Of a stretch of 64,000 nt of DNA, positions 57,535-64,000 are shown one piece after another. The position numbers and the translations under genes were made by a program. This stretch comes from Symbiodinium natans (taxonomy: Eukaryota; Sar; Dinophyceae; Suessiales; Symbiodiniaceae). The DNA lies in contig CAJNDS010000746.1 of assembly GCA_905221605.1 (NCBI GenBank), positions 62,001-126,000 on the forward strand, written 5' to 3'. Position 1 is the first letter of the stretch; the number at the start of each line of letters is the position of its first letter. A model generated the notes under the pieces. It saw nothing but the letters and a program-made list of their open reading frames with translations, was not told the origin of the DNA and did not search any database.

Positions 57535-57851
57535 TAGGGTTTAGGGTTTACGGTTTAGGGTTTAGGGTTTAGGGTTTAGGGTTTAGGCAAGAGAGGCCTC
57601 TGGCAAAAGGGTTCTTAGTAGGGGGATGGGGGAATTAGGTACCCTGCATAACCCCTTAAGGGGGTTATTTAGGGTACTTGGCCTCATTCCCCACCAAGGG
57701 CCAGGAAGTAGGGGCAATATAGGGGGCCTTAATGAAAGAACTCCCAGCCGACTTAGGCCTGACGCACTACCGTAAAGTAGGAGCCCTTCAAACCTAGGGT
57801 TTAGGGTTTAGGGTTTAGGGTTTAGGGTCTCCAGCCCCGCTGATCTTGCAG

Positions 57852-57971
57852 ATGAGAACTCATGGAGGGAATGATTTGCTTGGACGTTTGATATTTGGGA
57901 AGCTCATCTCCTGCAGCTCCTTACTAAGAAGTAGACAGAACCCCGCCTTCCCGGTGACTCTCGACACATGA
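57852..57971 (+). CDS. Candidate terminal exon, unassigned
   Basis: After GATCTTGCAG; 39 codons to TGA, reading MRTHGGNDLLGRLIFGKLIS and ending FPVTLDT. The minus strand is also open, but this frame has better splice context. Confidence 0.45.
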   Translation: MRTHGGNDLLGRLIFGKLISCSSLLRSRQNPAFPVTLDT

Positions 57972-58059
57972 TTTGAAGTAGTCTTCACATGGCCCCATCT
58001 CAAGCCAGCAAACCAAAGACCTTTGCTTTGAACCCTGCGCGCCAAACCAAAACACACAC

Positions 58060-59455
58060 AGCTGGGGTTAAAGAAGTTTTAAGGGTTTTGGGCTTGCAGG
58101 GTTCATAGGCCTGGGATGTGTGGGGTTTTCGGCCTAGTGTAAGGTTCCTAAACATGAAAAACCCTGTAGGGACCTTAAACCCTAAACCCTAAACTCTAAA
58201 CCTTAAACCCTCAGCCCTAAACCCTAAACCCTAAACCGTAAACCCTAAACCCTAAACCCTAAACCCTAAACCCTAAACCCTAAACTTAAACCCTAAACCC
58301 TAGACCCAACCCACCTCCTGGAAGCCCCAAAGCTGGCGACAGCTTAGGCGCTGCTGGACTTGAGGGCCAACCCACTGGCCACGACCTCAGAAGCACCCGA
58401 ATGGTTTAGGGTTTAGGGTTTAGGGTTTAGGGTTTAATTAGGGTTTCGGTTTAACCCCTCCCGAACAAAAAGAAAAACACACTCTTTAAATCCTCGAGCC
58501 CTGATTGTTTGGAGTTTGGGCTGTAGGGTCTAGTGGTTGAGGGTTTTGGGTTGAAGTGTTGGCTTCAGGGGTAAACCCCTGAACCCCTTAAACCCCTACA
58601 ACCCTTCAACCCTTAAACCCCTTGAACCCCTTAAACCCTGAAACCCCTTAAGCCCTTAACCCCCTTAAACTCCTTAAACCCAAGCCGCTTAGGCCTATTG
58701 GGTGCGTGGGTGGGAGTTGATGGGCTTTAGGGCTGGCGTAGACCCACAGGAGAAGAGAAAGCCGCAGAATATAACGGTACTGATAAGCCCCCTAAGGACT
58801 CCGTTATAAGTACCCGTGAACCTCCAAGGTTATATCATCCGGTAAAGCCAGAAAAAGGGTTCCACGCAACGTATCAGGGTTTAGGGGTTTGGGGTTTAGG
58901 GTTTAGGGTTTGGGATTTGCGGTTTAGGGTTCAGGGTTTAGGGTTTAGGGTTTAGGGTGGTAATGGCCCTTCTGTAAAGTCAAGCTTGTCGGGCTTTATT
59001 CAGGATCCCGTGGCGGGTCCAGGGTGGTTTAGGGTTTCAGGTTCAGGGTTTAGGACCTTTTGGGTTTCATGAAGCTGACCAGTATTGTATTCAAAAGAGT
59101 TCAGGGTTTAGGGTTTGGTCCTCTCTAAGGTCAAGTTGTCAGGGTTGGGCCATTGGGTCGGGTCTGATCTTTGTATAGGGTTGTCGGTTTGTTTTCCTAA
59201 GAATTTAAGCCTGAGCCCTGAAACCCTGGACCTTAACTAAACCCTGAAAGGCCAAGCTCCCCCTCAACCCCACCGGATGTTCTTCCTATTCCTTTCTCAT
59301 TCTCTCCCATTTTACATCACATACATTCATCCCCTTTGAAGTCCTCTGAAATCTGGGGATCAGTTTGAAGCGTGTCGAGAATCAGCTTCGGCTGGGTAAT
59401 CAGCTTCGACTGCTCAGGAGGGCGGGGGGGGAACGCATTCAAGTGGGTCCAATAT
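58060..59455. other. Intergenic, degenerate telomere-like repeats
   Basis: CCCTAAA array at 58160-58300, TTTAGGG at 58404-58435, CCCTTAAACCC degenerate stretch at 58570-58690 and mixed TTTAGGG at 58875-58960. One weak coding piece at 58320-58400 (LLDLRANPLATTSEAPEW). Confidence 0.5.
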
Positions 59456-59578
59456 TCCCTAACCCTAAACCCTAAACCCTAAAACCCTAAACCCTAAACC
59501 CTAAACCCCAAACCCTAAACCCTAAACCCTAAACGCTACGAACTAGTAAGAAACCTCCCCAACAAGCCGAGATGCAAG

Positions 59579-62552
59579 GTGGCAGATGGGCTGGCACACA
59601 CAGCTTTGCACTGGGCTGCACGGCAGGCCAGCTAGTTTGAAAACTTCAATAGCTGACTGGTTCTTAGCATTGACTTAGGGATTCAATGGCCTTATATATC
59701 CAGAAGTTCCGGTTATTTTCATGTAGCCCTTTTGGGGGTCTATTGGCTAGGGCCCCTAATTCCCTAATTCCCCGACTCAGAACGAGTAAAGGAAGACTGG
59801 GCGCCATTCTTGTCTGAAGGAGGCCCAGTGATGGCTTGCAGTCCCCGTTCATGAAAAATCTGATACCTTAGAGAGACGAAATGAACCCGAAAAACGTTTA
59901 AGGTCCACGTTCATGAAAATCCTGAGAACGTTGGAGACAAAACTACGGCCTTCGTGGCAACGTTGTAGGCGTGTTCGTGGCACAGGCAGGAGGCTCTCGA
60001 GCGCATGAAATAGGATCCTTGGAAACGGGTGCCATACTACACCCCTGAACACTCCAAGCTCTAAACATCCTGTAGTATGGGCCCTGTAAGCCTTATAAAC
60101 CCCTAAAAGCCTCTCTTACAACCCTGAAGCCTAAAGACCCTGAACCCTGAACCCTAGACCCTAAACCCTAAACCCTAAACCCTAAACCCTAAACCCCATC
60201 GACTGCAGCCCTTGGGGCTCTCCAGGGCCACGAAGGCATCGCCCTCGCCTTGATAAAAGCCAAGGCAGGCATGTGGGTTTCGAGGGGCCTATGGGGTTTA
60301 GGGTTTAGGGTTTAGGGTTTAGGGTTTAGGGTTTAGGGTTTCGGGGCTTAGAGGGTTTAGCTAGGACCCAGAGTAGGCCTGTAGAGCTTAGATTCCCTTG
60401 GAATCCCTTTTAAACAAAAAGGGCACCCTTTTTATTCCTAGGTTACTCCTGGGTCTAGTTAGGGTTTGGGCTTTACAGGGTTTTCTGAGGGTAGTCATAT
60501 GGACCCTTACCTTCTTTGAAGGTTGGGTTGTGACGTACGGGCCCTAAACCTTAAACCCTAAACTGGTCGCAGGCTGTGGTTCAGGCAGAGAACCGAGACA
60601 AGATCACCCCCGTGCACCTGGCGGCCCACAGCAACTCCGGATCACTTGCTCGGGCACTCGGTCGGGGGGCGGGGGAAGGCATCGGTTTATCAGGTGGAAG
60701 GCTGGCAAAGTTCCGCTTGTATGCTTGACCAGCCTAAGATGCCGGTCTTCACCTGACACGGATGCGGCCCTTTTGTGGTTTTGTGGCTCAAGCCGACAGC
60801 ATTTGAGCCACCTCCACTCAAAGCATGAGCAGCAAGGGACACCGGAGTTGAGCTACCCCATCTACCTACCCCATCTACCCTCAGCCTGTACACCTCAACC
60901 ATGCAAAATTCCCTCCAGCAACTTTCACAGACGTGTGTTCTATCCTTCTTGACTCGGCTTGAGGCGCCGCCCAAAGCGTCTGTGAAAGGCCGCAGTCTGA
61001 AGCCCAAAAGAGGCATAGCAGAAGCAGCAGCCGCAGTAACACCCCTTAGAACCATCTTCAACTTCCAACACGAAGGCTTCTAAACCGCTACTAGGAATGA
61101 ATGTTCGTGGTGAGTTTGTAAAGGTTTCAAAAAAAGGTTGTAATATACCAATGTGGTTTCCCTACTTAGAACCCTACTTGTAACCCTTCCATACATAGTC
61201 AGGCGCTATAGGCAGAAGCGGCCCTTGCAGTGTGGACAAAGTTAGCCACCGGGCCCCATGGGAAGATTTGACATGGGCGCGCCAGCTAGATGGTGTCCTA
61301 CTATGCCCTTCCGGCCGCAGGTGTTGACGGGTACCCTAAGACCTAAATTTCGCCCTAAACCCTAAACCCTAAACCCTGATAGTGCGGGTGTAGGAATAGG
61401 GCTTAAGTGCACCCATGGATCTTAGGATTTGTGGGTGGAATGGCGAAACATATTGTCATGGGTTCCGCTACCCCTATAAATAAGGCTGTTTAGGGATCAT
61501 TTCGCCTAATAAGGCTATTAAAGGGGGGAACCTAGGAGATGTAGTATAGAGGGGGTAGTAGGGAGACCCATGATATTTGGGTTTCCGAAAGTGGGCTTAC
61601 TGGGGTCCTTTTTGTAAGGAGATTCTACTATTGGGGCACCTATATATTGGGGGCCCCGTATTTTCGTTAGCCCCCATATGGGTCGATTCTGCTGATTCCG
61701 GGAGGCTCACACGGCCTGCCGAATCACAGGCATGAGTACTCAGGGAGCCCCACCGGCGCAATATGACAGCCGGTTTGGCAATCCATAACTGTGTAACAGT
61801 ATGTAACAGTATGTAAGAGTATGAAACAGCATGAAACCGTATATGCAACAGAATGTAACAGTATTGTGCCGCCAGACATATCCACAGATTTCTAGATTCC
61901 CTGAACCAGCGTCGGCACGGCACCCGTCGCCTCAAGCCTCATGTGCTTTTCTGAGGCCCCCAAGGGGAAGAGCGGCGCTGCCCCGTTCCCCGCCTACTGC
62001 CTGGAGGAGAACGTTTGCTTCTGTGCCGTCTCTTGGGATTGGTATGTGGCATCCTGACATAGGAACCCTAAACCCTAAACCCTAAACCCTAAACCCTAAA
62101 CCCCTAAACCCCTAAACCCTATAAACCCTAAACCTAAATGGGAAGCAAAGACTGGACGATATCTCTGGGGAAGGATGGATGAACCCCGAACATCTGCCTG
62201 TGACCTTTGTCCAGAGCAGGTTCCGCACAGGCAGTGCAGTCAAGCCCACTGGTGTTGTAGCTTGGTTTGGGTTTTAGGGTTTAGGGTTTAGGGTTTAGGG
62301 TTTAGGGTTTAGGGTTTAGGGTTTAGGGTTTAGGGTTTAGGGTTTAGGGTTTAGGGTTTAGGGTTTAGGGTTTAGGGTTTCTTCTCTCTCTGACCTTTGT
62401 TGATGCACACAACTCTCTCACCGGCATCGGCAGTGCAGCGGAAACTCGCGGCAGGAGGAGACGTTGCCCGCACCGGAAGAGCCGGCCCGAAGCGCAAATC
62501 CGAGTGGGCAGCTTGGGCCGGACAGGCCGAAGAATACTGCACGATGTGGAGA
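59579..62552 (+). CDS. Ankyrin-repeat protein (at least 4 exons, both ends open)
   Basis: Exons 59579-59626 (DGLAHTALHWAARQ), 60226-60264 (GHEGIALALIKAK), 60573-60630 (VVQAENRDKITPVHLAAH) and 62434-about 62552 (QRKLAAGGDVA). The first three join in phase 0 with GC donors at 59627 and 60265, giving one continuous ankyrin repeat (TALHWAAR-QGHEGIALALIKAKA) and the start of the next. The donor at 60631 is also GC, phase 1, and fits the acceptor at 62433. Ankyrin repeats bind partner proteins; no further role can be read. The third junction is less certain, because an exon-like segment ending in a stop (61937-62057) lies between exons 3 and 4. Confidence 0.75.
60690..61061 (-). CDS. Hypothetical 123-codon frame, minus strand, in the ankyrin gene intron
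   Basis: Starts MKMVLRGVTAAAASAM (possible leader) and contains CESCWREFC, a Cys-x-x-Cys-like cluster. The plus strand is also open over part of the stretch. No family recognised. Confidence 0.25.
   Translation of the reverse strand: MKMVLRGVTAAAASAMPLLGFRLRPFTDALGGASSRVKKDRTHVCESCWREFCMVEVYRLRVDGVGRWGSSTPVSLAAHALSGGGSNAVGLSHKTTKGPHPCQVKTGILGWSSIQAELCQPST
61937..62057 (+). CDS. Candidate terminal exon inside the ankyrin gene interval, unassigned
   Basis: After GCCTCAAG; reads SEAPKGKSGAAPFPAYCLEE then NVCFCAVSWDWYVAS-TGA. It may be an alternative end of the ankyrin gene or belong to another gene. Confidence 0.4.
62273..62380. repeat. TTTAGGG array upstream of the fourth ankyrin exon
   Basis: About 15 units. 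Further arrays not listed singly: 1099-1190, 2204-2296, 3134-3198, 7528-7635, 7840-7895, 8844-8903, 11664-11707, 15404-15477, 15782-15872, 16581-16672, 16797-16855, 35217-35276, 36416-36483, 38393-38450, 38573-38625, 45158-45225, 50217-50280, 52900-53000, 58160-58300, 59455-59535, 60297-60340, 63496-63560, 63680-63735. Confidence 0.95.
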
Positions 62553-63197
62553 GGTCTGAAAATCATGGTCCCTTTTAAATTTTGGGGGGTGCCCTAATAA
62601 GAGGGGCCGCCTGCTACTAAGGACCCGAAAACGCACGATAATTTAGAGATGCACGTATAGTGAAGGTAGGATCCAGCATCGTATGAAAGATTGTAATCGT
62701 AGGTGTGTGTATATATATATATCTATCTATCTATATTTTTCTATATGTATTTAAACTGTTGTTCCCTGTGTCCGCTTACGCCGATTTTGAGCTGCAACAT
62801 GATCTGAAAGGCTTATGGTCCGCTCACTTTACAGGCATATACGTTGTATAGCAGGGTTTAGGCATGGAAAGGGCGTGGTGCGTGTGTTTCCGTGGACTTT
62901 GATTCTTAAGACTACCTTTCGTTTTACGCATGGTTTCGTACTTTCTCGTAGGGTAGGTAGCGGATGCCTGTGTCAGGGGTTCCTTCCGTCTGGAAGTGGG
63001 ATTCGGGGTTCCATCTCACCTGTGAGTCTTTCCCATGCCCTTTCTCTCCCTGGTGGGTTTAGGGTGTAGGGTTTAGGAATTAGGGTTAGCCCTAAGCCTT
63101 GCTTGGAGGATCACAGTACTTCGAGCCCCAATTCCAGCCGTACTCACAAGCCCCGTACGTCCTCTAAGTAGCTGACAGGTACACTTGCAATTGGGTT

Positions 63198-63308
63198 CCC
63201 TAAGGGTCCATGTACCTATAAAGTATATAATTTTGAGCCCTAAAGCTACTTTGTGGGAACCCCTTTGAGGCCCACATAAAAACTAAATAGCTACATGGAC
63301 CCTTAGGG
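63198..63308. mobile_element. Family B element
   Basis: Ends CCCTAAGGGTCCATGTACCT and CATGGACCCTTAGGG; no clear duplication. A diverged relative lies at about 46070-46155 and a half-copy at 17330-17350. Confidence 0.8.
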
Positions 63309-63594
63309 TAAGTGCACCCTGGCTTCTTGGAAACGCCCTCGCAACAAAGCGCCTTAGGAACGAACTGAACCCTAAAAAGGGTGTAAGCTCCATGTAACTT
63401 CACAGGGGTGATACAGTAGCTTAGGGTATGTGACCCCAATCTGGGGTTGCATGTCGTCTTTCACGGCCCTCACAAAGATGTAGAGGAAGCCTCCGCACCC
63501 TAAACCCTAAACCCTAAACCCCAAACCCTAAGCCCTAAACCCTAAACCCTAAACCCTAAACACTAAACCTTTGTGTGAGGCCTTGTGCCCCCAG

Positions 63595-63656
63595 TTCCTC
63601 CGTCTCCTACTACGGCTCCTTGGAAGAGGAGGGGAGCCACACGGATTTCAGGGTGG
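63595..63656 (+). CDS. Candidate exon, array-derived donor, unassigned
   Basis: After GTGCCCCCAG; reads SSVSYYGSLEEEGSHTDFR and ends at GTTTAGGG. Confidence 0.4.
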
Positions 63657-63769
63657 GTTTAGGGTTTAGGGCTTATAGGCTTATAGGGTTTAGGGTTTAG
63701 GGTTTAGGGTTTAGGGTTTAGGGTTTAGGGTTTAGGGGCTCGTGTGACACACTGTCCTTTCTTGAGCAG

Positions 63770-63832
63770 GTTGGGCGGGCAGGGCAGAAAACAGGCGCGC
63801 GCCCTGGTACCAGTCAGGGGCACATGTTCTAA
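63770..63832 (+). CDS. Candidate terminal exon, unassigned
   Basis: After TCTTGAGCAG; reads VGRAGQKTGARPGTSQGHMF and stops with TAA. Could follow 63595-63656 across one TTTAGGG array. Confidence 0.4.
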   Translation, partial: VGRAGQKTGARPGTSQGHMF

Positions 63833-63919
63833 GTCTGAGTTCTAATGCCGCGGCCAGTCTTTTACATCGAGCGGATAGACTGCACTTCTACCCGGCCCCT
63901 AAACCCCCAACCCTAAACC

Positions 63920-64000
63920 CGAAACCCTATATACCCTATGTACCCTATGTACCCTATATACCCTATATACCCTATCTACCCTATATACCCTATATACCCT
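63920..64000. repeat. CCCTATATA nonamer array at the window end
   Basis: Nine units of CCCTATATA, CCCTATGTA or CCCTATCTA, continuing beyond the window. Confidence 0.9.

Noticed and set aside
1-64000. CRISPR array or bacterial operon
   Set aside because: Repeats are 7-bp telomere units without regular unique spacers; genes are split by introns and have no ribosome-binding sites.

Overview
The window looks like nuclear DNA of a protist. A dinoflagellate or close alveolate relative is the best guess. The evidence is: genes split into many short exons; introns that mostly start with GC rather than GT and end AG with G as the next exon base; a few GA donors; no operons; and more than 60 interstitial arrays of the TTTAGGG (CCCTAAA) telomere repeat in both orientations across the full 64 kb. 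Species cannot be named from the sequence alone.

Five genes can be assembled by protein-family similarity and matching intron phase. They are: a mitochondrial-type pyruvate/branched-chain dehydrogenase kinase (4.35-6.30 kb, 3 exons); spliceosomal Sm D1 (11.8-14.7 kb, at least 7 exons); a serine beta-lactamase-like hydrolase in about 15 small exons (17.95-32.43 kb); an intronless PARP-like ADP-ribosyltransferase with a signal peptide and a transmembrane segment (22.95-23.61 kb), lying inside an intron of the beta-lactamase-like gene; and an ankyrin-repeat gene (59.6-62.5 kb). A sixth partial gene ends in an Arg-Asp repeat tail (35.6-36.25 kb). One tRNA-Val(AAC)-like gene lies at 53.7 kb on the minus strand. 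About forty further short open segments between repeat arrays look like exons (AG before, GC/GT after, sensible amino-acid composition) but cannot be assigned to a family.

Layout: 0-4.3 kb, repeat arrays with scattered exon-like pieces, one resembling a GT34 glycosyltransferase; 4.35-6.3 kb, dehydrogenase kinase; 6.3-11.8 kb, repeats and orphan exons; 11.8-14.7 kb, Sm D1; 15.9-16.2 kb, C-terminal exons of a small membrane protein; 18-32.4 kb, beta-lactamase-like gene with the nested ADP-ribosyltransferase gene and a 1.4-kb terminal-inverted-repeat element in one intron; 33-43 kb, RD-tail gene and orphan exons; 43-49 kb, simple repeats, a CCAGCCCTC minisatellite with an inverted partner and few exons; 49-58 kb, many orphan exons; 59.6-62.5 kb, ankyrin gene; 62.6-64 kb, repeats and two exon candidates.

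The most interesting signal is structural. At least nine families of short inverted-repeat elements (called A to I here) fill the introns. One of them (F) coincides with a whole spliceosomal intron and carries its own donor and acceptor, as an introner does. In three places a telomere array sits exactly at a TTT-GGGTT-like motif inside such an element. Arrays also supply splice sites themselves (GTTTAGGG as donor, TTTAG as acceptor). The window may therefore show introns being made or enlarged from mobile elements plus telomere-repeat DNA.
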